Of a DNA stretch of 64,000 nt, positions 50,501-58,203 are shown piece by piece. Position 1 is the first letter of the stretch. Each line of letters opens with the position of its first letter. Under the pieces are notes generated by a model, which saw only the letters and a program-made list of their open reading frames with translations, was not told the DNA's origin and did no database searches. The DNA lies in assembly GCA_025517425.1 (NCBI GenBank), contig JAOPJY010000003.1, positions 205,367 to 269,366 of the forward strand, written 5' to 3'. A program made the translations under genes and the position numbers. This DNA is from Halobacteria archaeon AArc-dxtr1 (GTDB lineage: Archaea > Halobacteriota > Halobacteria > Halobacteriales > Natrialbaceae).

Positions 50501-52078
50501 ATCGACGAGCGAGCAGCCATCGCTGGCGGTGGCCTCTTGGCAGCACCAGATCCAGTGACCGACATTGGTGGCGCTGCGATCTTGACCGGCGGCGCGCTTG
50601 CAGGGGGAGCCGTGCTCGCTCACGAGCGGTTAACAGAGACTGAGATTGATGAGATCGAACAAGAGACACCAGGTCTGACTGGCGCCGAAATCGACATCCC
50701 AGAAGACAGTGTAGAGTGGGATGTAACCGAGATCGAGGCTCCTGAAGGGCGTGTTGAGTGGGATGCGACTGAGTTTGAAGCCCCTGGAGAACGCGTCGAA
50801 TGGGACACCACAGAACTCGACATCCCAGAAGATCGTCTGGAGTGGCACCAAGAGGAAGTTGGAGTTCCGGAGGACGTCATCGATGAACGGGCAGAGGTCG
50901 GTATTCCAACGATCGAAGCTGCCGAATTTGCGGGTCTCGATCGCCAGTTCGAGGAGGACATCGAACCCGTCTCCGAAGGCGTTAGTGCCGGCGTTATCAC
51001 CGCCGACGATCTCGTCGATCCCGACGAGATGCACCAAGGCGTCGAGCGCGAGCTCGAAGACCAGCAGTTCGACCAAGCCGATTTCGAGCTCGATCGCATC
51101 CAAGAGACGCTATCGGACGATGCGCTGGCCGAGCAAGAGGTCTTCGAAGATGTCACTGGCGAACTCACGCAAGGAGGGACGTTTAGAGACGTGCCCGGAC
51201 AGGCGATCTGGGATGATAGCGAAACACTGAGCCGCGTCGCTGGTGAGCAACTCGCTGAAGAGCCGACACCCGACGCCATCGAGGATACACTCGAGCTGAT
51301 CGAGCAAACCCGGCCGGAAGTATTCGACGACGCCACGACCGAAGCGCCTCAGGGCGTGTCTGAGAGTATCGTTCAGCAGCCAACCGATGCCGTCGATCAT
51401 GTTGGCGGCATCGCAGTTGGTCCAGGACTCGGTAGCGGCCCTCGAGCGCCAGTACTCCCAGACCAACCCGCGTTCGAAGAGCAGATCCTCGACCGGGGTG
51501 CGGTCCCGCCGCTGGTTGATGATGCCGTGCGGCTCGGTCCCGGAGAAGAAATCGTCCACGAACAGCCGTCAGCAATTCCGGAAACGCCACGCGAGCGGGT
51601 CGATTCTCATCTCCGAGAGGGTTTACACGAGCGCCTCGCGGACGACGTCGTCCAACAACCCCAGGGGCGCATCGATGTCGATGTGCCACCGATGGAGCAG
51701 CAACAGCCGGACGTCGGTGCGCCAATGGCACCTGAGCTTCGGACGGGAGTGGCACCATCCGACGAGTTCGTGAGCCCACTCTCACCCACTCAGGTTGAGG
51801 CCGACACCGAGGTCGCGAACCCACAAGAACACCAAGTGGCATTCGAGACGCCGTTCGTCACCCCTCAGGTCCATCAGACTGGTCGACAGGGTCGCCCGCC
51901 GCTTCGGGTGCCGATGCCCGATCTCGATGCCGAAGACGGGGCTGAAGGCGAGGTCCCCGGCTGGCAACAGGGCGACTATTTCAACCCGTTCGCTGGGCCG
52001 GGAGAGATCCTTGGCATCGGCGCTCCTGGCCAATCGCCGATGCAGGGCCTGTTCGGAGGAGGTGGCCAGCGTGGATAG
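47507..52078 (+). CDS. Giant modular repeat protein (1523 aa)
   Basis: The largest gene of the element. A strong ribosome binding site (ggaggaggtaa) lies just before the ATG. Residues about 1-900 are built of some 18-20 imperfect units of 40-50 residues, each an acidic helix, then ADELGI-type turn, then a beta pair (for example EEVADDLGLEVSQVAVERED followed by EPTEEGEQTL). Two units near residues 349-396 and 443-490 are almost identical. Residues about 990-1045 contain a hydrophobic Gly/Ala stretch (GGAAILTGGALAGGAVLAHE). About 1060-1130 carry five 15-residue repeats of the type RVEWDATEFEAPGE. The end is Pro/Gln-rich. A long structural, tether or tape-measure-like role is conceivable; no family recognised. 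Confidence 0.75.
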   Translation: MSDPPAEFDRSVAREQRRESAIERRRQEEQEERLREEIAAAEGVDPAHVEVEQRNGEIIPRLTDEGEQTLIDQERERSRQELREEVADDLGLEVSQVAVEREDEQFVAEPTEEGEQTLRDAEVDRARSELRDDVADDLGLDPDHVRVIETDDGLTAEPTSQGEQILVDEAETEIREEIADETGVDPDDDIIIEDGEARLTDEIQQQREQEQREEFVSSLDDEITDLIDPDPDEDVVIDDGQIQLADGAEQQLQDATEQRQREEFVSDLRTDVPAGTRLDADEDVVVEDDEIRLSSDAQDRIRDLQIEEHREEAADDIGIDPDELRVIDDGDEISLEPTSDGEERLGRERLFDQRSELADELGIREQMIDVEMDGDVDDWGLDMDPSVAGHVDDPADLPGIEDERDEFADELGIEVEDLNITTEDGEVAFEPVGDGREQLAREGLFDQRSELADELGIREQMIDVEMDGDVDDWGLDMDPSVAGHVDDPADLPGVGSAREGLADDLGVSEDQIDIDAVGGEISLDPTDEAIEDVTRRELDTQRYDVARDLGIDHRALEIDTEGDVEDWGFDVDPGRVSDPLDVPGVEDAREDFAEELGVSEDEIDIETVDDEITLGPTEAAEEQLILDEVAGELGVSPDDLVLTDVDPQDVDEVEEMRRHFADEVGLWPDAIDVSQQNGEIGFSVADRFDGFEDATETMDFEGELTGVQLADDADPFAIDAVEDQRQDVADELGIDEHLVSADIEDGAVEFDLRPRGEALVERQHLDEQREEFASEIGVEPGDVVREDDQFTISEDAQLGQVEQQVSEDLGISADDLEATFRDEEVVAEERFRRSRMGLDADDVQEVDIDIDPDVESELLRDDAAETLGIDPGEVEGVDPSTGELELSRGAQEDLLLEQIQDEDPGVDPDDVSFVEDDGELVAEVEGPSTFDMAVDRFVSIGREEHTPQDIASGIADGVVDIGSNIRESVSGAAETVVDVGQEAHSPQDIVSDAVDTVPIDERAAIAGGGLLAAPDPVTDIGGAAILTGGALAGGAVLAHERLTETEIDEIEQETPGLTGAEIDIPEDSVEWDVTEIEAPEGRVEWDATEFEAPGERVEWDTTELDIPEDRLEWHQEEVGVPEDVIDERAEVGIPTIEAAEFAGLDRQFEEDIEPVSEGVSAGVITADDLVDPDEMHQGVERELEDQQFDQADFELDRIQETLSDDALAEQEVFEDVTGELTQGGTFRDVPGQAIWDDSETLSRVAGEQLAEEPTPDAIEDTLELIEQTRPEVFDDATTEAPQGVSESIVQQPTDAVDHVGGIAVGPGLGSGPRAPVLPDQPAFEEQILDRGAVPPLVDDAVRLGPGEEIVHEQPSAIPETPRERVDSHLREGLHERLADDVVQQPQGRIDVDVPPMEQQQPDVGAPMAPELRTGVAPSDEFVSPLSPTQVEADTEVANPQEHQVAFETPFVTPQVHQTGRQGRPPLRVPMPDLDAEDGAEGEVPGWQQGDYFNPFAGPGEILGIGAPGQSPMQGLFGGGGQRG
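48552..48696 (+). repeat. 145-bp internal direct repeat, copy 1
   Basis: Identical to 48834-48978 at 144 of 145 positions (one A/G difference in a silent site). It encodes the ELGIREQMIDVEMDGDVDDW unit. The offset is 282 bases (94 codons), so frame is kept. Confidence 0.93.
48834..48978 (+). repeat. 145-bp internal direct repeat, copy 2
   Basis: Second copy of 48552-48696. The flanking units differ clearly, so the duplication or conversion is recent relative to the other repeats of the gene. Confidence 0.93.
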
Positions 52079-52322
52079 AGCGCAAACGTCGCTCCCGTAC
52101 ATGCTGCTCCTGGGAGCTGTGTCGTTTGTCCTGATGACCTACCTCTACGTTGTCCTGGACCCGGTCGTCACCGAGATCGTCGGGACATCGGCCTGGCAGG
52201 ATGGATCCGAGGAGACGATGGCCGGACGAGAGCGTCTTCTGGCGATGTGGGACGTTGCGCTGATTCTCGGCCTGACTGGTATCGGTCTCACTATCCTGTG
52301 GGCCTCACGGAGGGGAGTCTGA
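52071..52322 (+). CDS. Two-helix membrane protein
   Basis: 83 aa from a GTG overlapping the giant gene's stop. Segments LPYMLLLGAVSFVLMTYLYV and ALILGLTGIGLTILWASRRG flank a polar loop with WQDGSEETMAGRE. Same plan as the next gene. No family recognised. Confidence 0.65.
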   Translation: MDRAQTSLPYMLLLGAVSFVLMTYLYVVLDPVVTEIVGTSAWQDGSEETMAGRERLLAMWDVALILGLTGIGLTILWASRRGV

Positions 52323-52582
52323 TGCTGATCCTGCGCGTGATCGTCGTGATCGTCGGCCTCTTCACGCTCGTGTTGATGGGGCTGATGGTCGGGCTCGTCG
52401 TCGACCCGCTCTTCGAGGAGGTGATCGCCAACGATGCAGTCGAGTCGATGGGGATGGACCAGAGCCTGCGCGTTGCGATGATGATTGGTATGGGGATGGT
52501 CCTGCCGCTGCTCGGCGTGGCGGCGCTCATCTGGCTGCACACATCTGGACTGAAACACGACGTCGGACACCGGAGGTACTGA
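52322..52582 (+). CDS. Two-helix membrane protein
   Basis: 86 aa. LILRVIVVIVGLFTLVLMGL with GLVVDPLFEEVIANDAVE as loop, then MIGMGMVLPLLGVAALIWLH and a short basic tail. Both this and the preceding protein share a V-V-DP motif after helix 1, so they are probably distant paralogues. ATG overlaps the previous stop by one base. Confidence 0.65.
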   Translation: MLILRVIVVIVGLFTLVLMGLMVGLVVDPLFEEVIANDAVESMGMDQSLRVAMMIGMGMVLPLLGVAALIWLHTSGLKHDVGHRRY

Positions 52583-52584
52583 TC

Positions 52585-52686
52585 ATGACGACAGATGACC
52601 TGAAACGGCTCCAGGAAGAGGCGCTCGCAGAGGCGAATCGTGAACTGAACGCTGCGGCACGCACACGAATCCAGACCAATGATTGA
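52585..52686 (+). CDS. Tiny helical protein (33 aa)
   Basis: MTTDDLKRLQEEALAEANRE then LNAAARTRIQTND, a single amphipathic helix. It overlaps the next gene by 8 bases and follows the previous stop by 2 bases, which supports translation. No function known. Confidence 0.5.
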   Translation: MTTDDLKRLQEEALAEANRELNAAARTRIQTND

Positions 52687-53587
52687 CGAACAGAAGATCC
52701 GGGAGATCGTCCAAGACGAGCTCCAGAAGGCAGATGCATCGACAGCAGACGAACAAGACAGCGGAGGATACAGCCGGCGAAACATCTTGCAGGGGGCAGG
52801 CCTCTTCGGCTTCGGATCCCTCGCAGCAACGGCAGTTGGACGCGGAGGTATCGGCCAGGCCAGTGCCAACAACGGTGATGCTCTCTACGGCATTGATCAG
52901 ATCGGGCTACCAGACGATCGCGTCGAGACACTCTACGTCGACGAGGTTGACAGCGTCCTCGAGGCCGGAACGCTGGACGGAGATCTCGACGCAGACGGGT
53001 ACGATATCCAGAACGCTGGATCGGTCAGTACAGAGGAGGCAGATGTCGACGAGGCATTAGTGTCTCTTTTGAGGGACGGCGAAGCCAGAGTTGATCGGCG
53101 CGAAGTCTATGCTATCGAATTAACGGGACAAGGAGGATTTGACGAGACAATAGATGTGCCTCTCTCTGATGGAGTCACAACGATTGTTAGGGCAAAAGAT
53201 ATCGACGATGAGACTGGCAATGTCGAGATCCGATTGCAGTGGGGAGACAGGCAGAGCGACCGCTATACTTTCCTCCATCGGAATGAGCAAGGGGAGACTG
53301 ATAGAGAGGACAATGCCACATCATGGGCTCTGCTCACGCATCACGATGGGGACCGCAATGTCACATCTGGCGAGTGGACTATTCGTCAAACAAACGATGC
53401 TGCGGAAATATCAGGCAGTGGCTATGATATGTTTGGCGAAGAGCACGAAGCTCTAACAGCCGGCGGATTAAGTGGAACCAAAGAAGAGGACGAAATCCGT
53501 CTCGTCACCAATAACGATCCGTCGAGTGATAGTGATTTCAGTTGGGAGTTCCAAATTTTAATCGTGGATGGTGGTTTGGGAAACTGA
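52679..53587 (+). CDS. Tat-exported adhesin-like protein
   Basis: 302 aa. A helical N-terminus (IREIVQDELQKADAS) precedes a twin-arginine signal GYSRRNILQGAGLFGFGSLA at about residues 30-50. After it comes a short repeat region typical of archaeal virus and surface fibres (LDADGYDIQNAGSVSTEEAD). A beta-rich C-terminal domain follows (ETDREDNATSWALLTHHDGD). From about 53040 the gene is visibly richer in A and T than the block before it. A receptor-binding or surface role is inferred. Confidence 0.68.
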   Translation: MIDEQKIREIVQDELQKADASTADEQDSGGYSRRNILQGAGLFGFGSLAATAVGRGGIGQASANNGDALYGIDQIGLPDDRVETLYVDEVDSVLEAGTLDGDLDADGYDIQNAGSVSTEEADVDEALVSLLRDGEARVDRREVYAIELTGQGGFDETIDVPLSDGVTTIVRAKDIDDETGNVEIRLQWGDRQSDRYTFLHRNEQGETDREDNATSWALLTHHDGDRNVTSGEWTIRQTNDAAEISGSGYDMFGEEHEALTAGGLSGTKEEDEIRLVTNNDPSSDSDFSWEFQILIVDGGLGN

Positions 53588-53593
53588 TGAATG

Positions 53594-53618
53594 CCACCAC
53601 TGATTTCGACGGTGGTGG
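53594..53618 (+). terminator. Hairpin between the adhesin-like and carboxypeptidase genes
   Basis: ccaccac and gtggtgg form a 7-bp stem with an 11-base loop, 7 bases after the stop at 53587. The loop side includes accactgat, the 9-mer also present in the two promoter boxes at 44715 and 54726. Terminator or regulatory hairpin. Confidence 0.45.
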
Positions 53619-53630
53619 GGGCGTATTATT

Positions 53631-54647
53631 ATGAATGTGAAGTTTGAAACTTACGACGAAAACGGGACACCCCCCTCAGAATACGACTCATACGGAATGT
53701 TTCGTCTGGATGGAGTCGCAGGACAGACGGTTAATTTTGTCTGGGACAATGTGGATGACATCCGGGATGACCGCGTTCCGAGTGATTATAATCTCCTATG
53801 GACGACAGATGTGGATGACCCGGATAGCTGGCAACGATTCGAGGACAGTCCCCCTATTTGGTCCAAGTCATTTGGTCCAGACGAAAACACGGTTTACGTC
53901 CTCATATGGCCGTCATTGAACTACCAAAACACAGTCGATTATGCCCAAAAACTCGACGAACACGACGAAGTAACTCTTGATGTTATAGGGCAAAGCCAGG
54001 AGGGGCGTGATGTCTACCGAATGGCTATCTCAGACCCTGAAGTTCCTGACAGTGACAAATTAAAATTCCCAATATTCTCAAGAATCCATCCGGGTGAATC
54101 TTTGATAAGTTACACTTTTGAGGGTATGGTTGATTACATCCTTGACGTCTTCCAGGACCCTGATATTGAGTTCGAGGAGGACTACAATTTCCTTTGTTAC
54201 CCGCATCTACATCCCGATGGAATGTATCATGGTTGGGACCGCTACGATGCCGACGAAAGGGACTTTAATCGGGTCTGGGAAGAGGAGACTCCCCCTGCCC
54301 CGATTGATGACATTCGCTCGGACATCGAGGATATGCCGGGAGAGCCAGATTGGTTAGTCGATCTCCACTGTGCAACGCACACCGATCAGGACGCAGCTCT
54401 ATACCATCCCGATGCTCCAAACGCTGACGAGATGGATATAATCGAGGCTGTGGCCGATAAATCGCTATCGATGAGCGACACGAAAGCATGGGACACTGAG
54501 GGGGGAACGACTACTTGGTGGTATGAGAAGCACGGGAGACCGGGAGTGTTGAGCGAGACATGGACTTACTACGACTACGAATTGGACGAACTCAGAGAGG
54601 AGGGGGAAAACTTCATGAAGGAATTGACAACGACTGTTGACTCCTGA
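53631..54647 (+). CDS. M14-family zinc carboxypeptidase
   Basis: 338 aa. The M14 active site is complete: H153 and E156 in SRIHPGESL, H246 in WLVDLHCATH, the Asn-Arg pair in DFNRVW (N213, R214), and catalytic E309 in GVLSETWTYY. Supporting motifs are VIGQSQEGRDVYRMAIS and CYPHLHPDGMYHGWD. A beta-rich N-terminal domain of about 100 residues precedes it, like the N-domain of cytosolic carboxypeptidases. There is no signal peptide. Base composition is lower in G+C than the flanks, suggesting acquisition. The substrate could be a host or virion protein's C-terminus. Confidence 0.9.
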   Translation: MNVKFETYDENGTPPSEYDSYGMFRLDGVAGQTVNFVWDNVDDIRDDRVPSDYNLLWTTDVDDPDSWQRFEDSPPIWSKSFGPDENTVYVLIWPSLNYQNTVDYAQKLDEHDEVTLDVIGQSQEGRDVYRMAISDPEVPDSDKLKFPIFSRIHPGESLISYTFEGMVDYILDVFQDPDIEFEEDYNFLCYPHLHPDGMYHGWDRYDADERDFNRVWEEETPPAPIDDIRSDIEDMPGEPDWLVDLHCATHTDQDAALYHPDAPNADEMDIIEAVADKSLSMSDTKAWDTEGGTTTWWYEKHGRPGVLSETWTYYDYELDELREEGENFMKELTTTVDS

Positions 54648-54725
54648 GGCGCACTTTGCACGAGACTCATTCCTGACTGTCGTGGAATAAACGTTCGATC
54701 CACCACCTGAGCCACCACGCGAGTT

Positions 54726-54777
54726 ACCACTGATCCGATGTTTTGAGAGTCTACTTGATGTTTGCCCGCGCATGGCT
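54726..54777 (+). promoter_or_regulatory. Second copy of the structural-block promoter box
   Basis: Matches 44715-44766 at 38 of 52 positions with no gap, including accactgat, gttttg and the final gcgcatggct. In this copy the atggct would open a 10-codon frame (54772-54804), and the real gene starts at 54826. A transcript starting here would have a leader of about 55-60 bases. Confidence 0.6.
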
Positions 54778-54825
54778 TCGACCGTTTTCACATGTTACAG
54801 CTAAGGCGGCCAGCACAGGGACACG

Positions 54826-57084
54826 ATGGGATCTGACACAGGACTCAGCCGGAAACAGCGCGTCCTCTTAGTCCTGGCTGGCGCGCTTTTCGTCCTCGTG
54901 CTTCCACTTCTCGTCAACGCAGCACTCTCATCGCTCTACACCGCTGAGCCCGGGATTACGTACGATTCCAGCGACGGCCCACAGATCGAGTTAGCGACCG
55001 AACTCGAGAGTGACGCCGCCGAGCCCTTCCCCGAAGAGAACACCGTCGACATGAGCCCGCAGGCCGAGTTCTACAGTGACGGCCCGACTCAGGCGACCGT
55101 CGACCAGTTCGGCGACGACGGGTCACAGACACAGCTCTCGGATCTGAACGTCTCTGATCACCAGCTCGAGATCGATGTCGGCGATCGCGAGCGCGTGGCT
55201 ATCCAGGGCGACGCGGACGAGATCGCGTTCAACGATCCGGACGTGGACGCGGGCGAGGTGATGACCGTCACCCAGTCGGGCACCAGCGAGATCTCCATCT
55301 GGGGTGTCGACGACGAACTCGTCGCTGTTATCGACTCGGACAGTCAGGAGATTATCGAGTGGGTCGAGCCCGACGACGGGATCGTGACGTTCGACGTCGA
55401 CGGTGACCGCTCGATCGAGATGTTATCGGGAGAACCGCCTGTGATCGATTCCGACAGCGCCGAACCTGTCGGCGACCAGGACGAGTTCCCCGAGTCGTTG
55501 CAGGTTGACGTCGAATCCGGCTCCGGAATTGACGAAGACCTTGACGTCGAGTTCGAGCTGAACGGTGAAGACGTCGGCAGCGATACCGTCACCGGTTCCG
55601 GGACGGCATCCACCTCAGTTGACGTCGACGACGTCGGAACACACACGTGGACAGTGACCGTTACGAACGAATTCGGCGACACGTCGACTGAAGAGTTCGA
55701 GTTCGAACTCGACGACACACCACCAGAGATCGATCGCGACAGCGCCGAGCCCGTCGGCGACCTCTCGACGATGCCCGACGACCTCAGCGTCGACATCGCA
55801 CCCGGAACAGACTTTGCGAGCGAGTTCGAGGCCGAGTTCGAGCTCAACGGCGAGTCAGTCGGCACCGACAGCTTCGACGGATCAGGGACTGCGTCAGTCC
55901 CATTCGACGAAGAGGACGGTGGCTCACACACCTGGTCGGTGACCGTCACCGACGAGTTTGGACAGTCGTCAACTGAAGAGTTCGAGTTCGCCTTCCCAGA
56001 CGAACTCATCATCCGCGACGTCACCACGGCCGAGGTCATCAACGAGGCGAACGTCACAGTCGAGTTCTTCAGCGGCGAGTTAGTGACTGAGGCGCAGACG
56101 ACCGACGGCGTCATCGATATGGGGGGTGTGCCGGTTGAGGAGAACCTGATCGTTTCCATCGACGCCGAAGGCTACCACAGCCGGACAACGATCATTCCCT
56201 CCATCCTCGAGCAGCAGACCGCTTGGATGCTCGACCAAGACGAAGACTCCGTCCTCAACGAGTTCGAGATCAACGACGAGACCGGCAGCTTCCAGACCGG
56301 AGAAACGCGTCTCGAGATCAGTCGCCCGATCCCTGATGAAGACACTGACGAGCGCACGTTCGAGGTCGTTGCTGGCGATTACTTCGGTGCAGATGGTGTC
56401 TTCCCCGTCGAACTCGCCACGGGGCAGCGCTACCAGCTTGCGGTCGTCAACGACGACGGCGAGCGCCGATCCGTCGGGACATACACCCCACGGACAGACG
56501 GCCTTCGAACGATCGACATCGGATCCACATCGTGGAGTCTCGGCGACGACGAGAGTTACGCAACCGAGGCACGATACACGACCGAGGAGATCGACGGTGA
56601 GGAGGTCGATCATATCATCTTCGAGTTCGGCGATCCCGAGAATCGCGTTTCGGACTTGGAAGTCCGCGTCGAGGACCGATTCAACAGTTCGAACGTGATC
56701 CACGACGAGTCCGTCGCCGATCCAAGTGACTACCGGCTCGTTCTCCCGCTCGAGGAGGACCAAACAGACACACAATGGGTTATCAACTACAGCGCAACCG
56801 TCGACGGAGAAGTACGGCAAGCCAAGATGCCAGTCGGGCCTTCGGAGGACATCCCCCTCCCCATGGACGCACAATGGCTCCAGACGCTCGTGATCGTCGC
56901 GCTTGTCGTGCTTGCCGCGGCGTTCCCCGGCCCACTGTCCTCCATCGGCGGCGCCGTCGTCGTCTCGATGGCCGGTCTCGCCATGATGGCTGGCTGGCTT
57001 GGGATCCCCGTCTCCGCCTGGTTCGTCGCCGCGACGATCGCGGCGTTGGGCATCCTACGAGCGAGGGAGGCTGAAACGATATGA
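54826..57084 (+). CDS. Membrane-anchored Ig-like surface protein, candidate virion spike
   Basis: 752 aa. An N-terminal membrane helix (VLLVLAGALFVLVLPLLVNA, about 13-32) is followed by a long extracellular part. Two related Ig-like domains of about 95 residues lie near 205-400 (each with DSAEPVGD and ending in HTWTVTVTNEFGDTSTEEFE or a near copy). Further beta-rich domains follow to about 680, including a carboxypeptidase-regulatory-like region (VTVEFFSGELVTEAQTTDGV). Two or three helices close the protein (LQTLVIVALVVLAAAFPGPL). The size and anchoring recall fusellovirus end-filament proteins, an analogy only. Confidence 0.72.
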   Translation: MGSDTGLSRKQRVLLVLAGALFVLVLPLLVNAALSSLYTAEPGITYDSSDGPQIELATELESDAAEPFPEENTVDMSPQAEFYSDGPTQATVDQFGDDGSQTQLSDLNVSDHQLEIDVGDRERVAIQGDADEIAFNDPDVDAGEVMTVTQSGTSEISIWGVDDELVAVIDSDSQEIIEWVEPDDGIVTFDVDGDRSIEMLSGEPPVIDSDSAEPVGDQDEFPESLQVDVESGSGIDEDLDVEFELNGEDVGSDTVTGSGTASTSVDVDDVGTHTWTVTVTNEFGDTSTEEFEFELDDTPPEIDRDSAEPVGDLSTMPDDLSVDIAPGTDFASEFEAEFELNGESVGTDSFDGSGTASVPFDEEDGGSHTWSVTVTDEFGQSSTEEFEFAFPDELIIRDVTTAEVINEANVTVEFFSGELVTEAQTTDGVIDMGGVPVEENLIVSIDAEGYHSRTTIIPSILEQQTAWMLDQDEDSVLNEFEINDETGSFQTGETRLEISRPIPDEDTDERTFEVVAGDYFGADGVFPVELATGQRYQLAVVNDDGERRSVGTYTPRTDGLRTIDIGSTSWSLGDDESYATEARYTTEEIDGEEVDHIIFEFGDPENRVSDLEVRVEDRFNSSNVIHDESVADPSDYRLVLPLEEDQTDTQWVINYSATVDGEVRQAKMPVGPSEDIPLPMDAQWLQTLVIVALVVLAAAFPGPLSSIGGAVVVSMAGLAMMAGWLGIPVSAWFVAATIAALGILRAREAETI

Positions 57085-57452
57085 AGGGACTCCAGATCGC
57101 CGCCTTCGTGTTCTGTTTCAGCCTCTCGATCGGCTTACTCGCCGGCCTCGGGTGGTTCGACGTCGTCGGGACGCAGCCCGATCCCGGGATCGACAACACC
57201 GACGCCGTCGAAGAAGAGGCTGAAGAGGTCGAAGCAGGTGGAGAGAGCAGCCGGGATGAAGGCATCCTCGGCACCATTGGGGCAGTCAACGACGTGATCA
57301 ACACCCTCAGGACGTTAACAGTGCAGACCGGGTCAGCCCTGACGAATCTGGGGGTCCCGGCGCCGATCGCGTACGCGATCCACTCTGTCGTCGCGCTCGC
57401 GCTCCTGGTCACGATGCTCGAGATCATCCGTGGTATGAGGTTCGGAACATGA
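57081..57452 (+). CDS. Two-helix membrane protein
   Basis: 123 aa. AAFVFCFSLSIGLLAGLGWF, an acidic loop (DAVEEEAEEVEAGGESSRDE), an amphipathic segment NDVINTLRTLTVQTGSALTN, then AIHSVVALALLVTMLEIIRG. Start overlaps the previous stop by 4 bases. No family recognised. Confidence 0.66.
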   Translation: MKGLQIAAFVFCFSLSIGLLAGLGWFDVVGTQPDPGIDNTDAVEEEAEEVEAGGESSRDEGILGTIGAVNDVINTLRTLTVQTGSALTNLGVPAPIAYAIHSVVALALLVTMLEIIRGMRFGT

Positions 57453-57742
57453 GAGGCGATCGCGAGTGGTACCGGTATCTCGGTGAGGGAGAGTTCTGGG
57501 ATGCGCTCTTTCAGCCACACATCGACACGGTCGGAACCGCCGGTCTGGCGATGCTTATCGGAGTGCCGCTGATCCTCTCGCTCTACGCCTGGACGGGGAC
57601 GTTCCTCATTCCAGCAATCATCCTGGCACTGTTCGGCGGCATCATGATCATGGCGGCGCCGCCCCAGCTCGCGATCATCGGGACGCTCATGGTCGTGACT
57701 GCAGTGACGATCTCGTTGCTCTCGGTCTGGGGTGACACCTGA
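57449..57742 (+). CDS. Membrane protein, three hydrophobic segments
   Basis: 97 aa. After REWYRYLGEGEFWDALFQPH the segments are GLAMLIGVPLILSLYAWTG, LIPAIILALFGGIMIMAA and IIGTLMVVTAVTISLLSV. It is coupled to both neighbours by overlapping start and stop codons. Unknown family. Confidence 0.66.
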   Translation: MRGDREWYRYLGEGEFWDALFQPHIDTVGTAGLAMLIGVPLILSLYAWTGTFLIPAIILALFGGIMIMAAPPQLAIIGTLMVVTAVTISLLSVWGDT

Positions 57743-58095
57743 TGTCGATCGCACACCGAGAGGTTCGGACGTGGCGGTGGCTCGTCTGGTTGCTCGTCCC
57801 GGCGCTCCCGCTGCACGAGCTCACGCACGCGATCGTCGCGAAGCCCTGGGCCGATGTCGAGATCGACTGGCACCACCCGATGGTCATCATGCACTGGGAC
57901 GATGCGCCCCCGTGGGCGATCCTCTGCGCTCACGTCGCGCCGCTGTTGATCGGCTGTCTCGTCGGCAGCGCGGCGCTGTTCGCCTTTGCGATCGGGTTCG
58001 TTCCCGAGCTCCACTTCTTGGTCTGGGTGTGGCTCCTCGGCAACTGGTTCAATTACACAGCGCTGACGCTGCAGGACCTACGCGTCTTCTCCTGA
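57742..58095 (+). CDS. Small membrane protein with HELTH metalloprotease-like motif
   Basis: 117 aa. Helix 1 is WLVWLLVPALPLHELTHAIV; the HELTH fits the HExxH zinc motif of membrane-embedded metalloproteases and of DUF3267-type proteins. A third ligand could be in IDWHHPMVIMHWDD or in the later ELHFLVWVWLLGNWFNYTAL. Last gene of the coupled structural block. It might process one of the membrane proteins, but this is inference. Confidence 0.7.
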   Translation: MSIAHREVRTWRWLVWLLVPALPLHELTHAIVAKPWADVEIDWHHPMVIMHWDDAPPWAILCAHVAPLLIGCLVGSAALFAFAIGFVPELHFLVWVWLLGNWFNYTALTLQDLRVFS

Positions 58096-58203
58096 CTCGG
58101 TGTCGCACTCTCCTGTCGTCTCCGACACGATCGACGCATATCGATACTCCAGACAGTCCGGGATGCCCGAACCTTCATAATCTGTTGGCGTGTTTGTAGA
58201 CAT

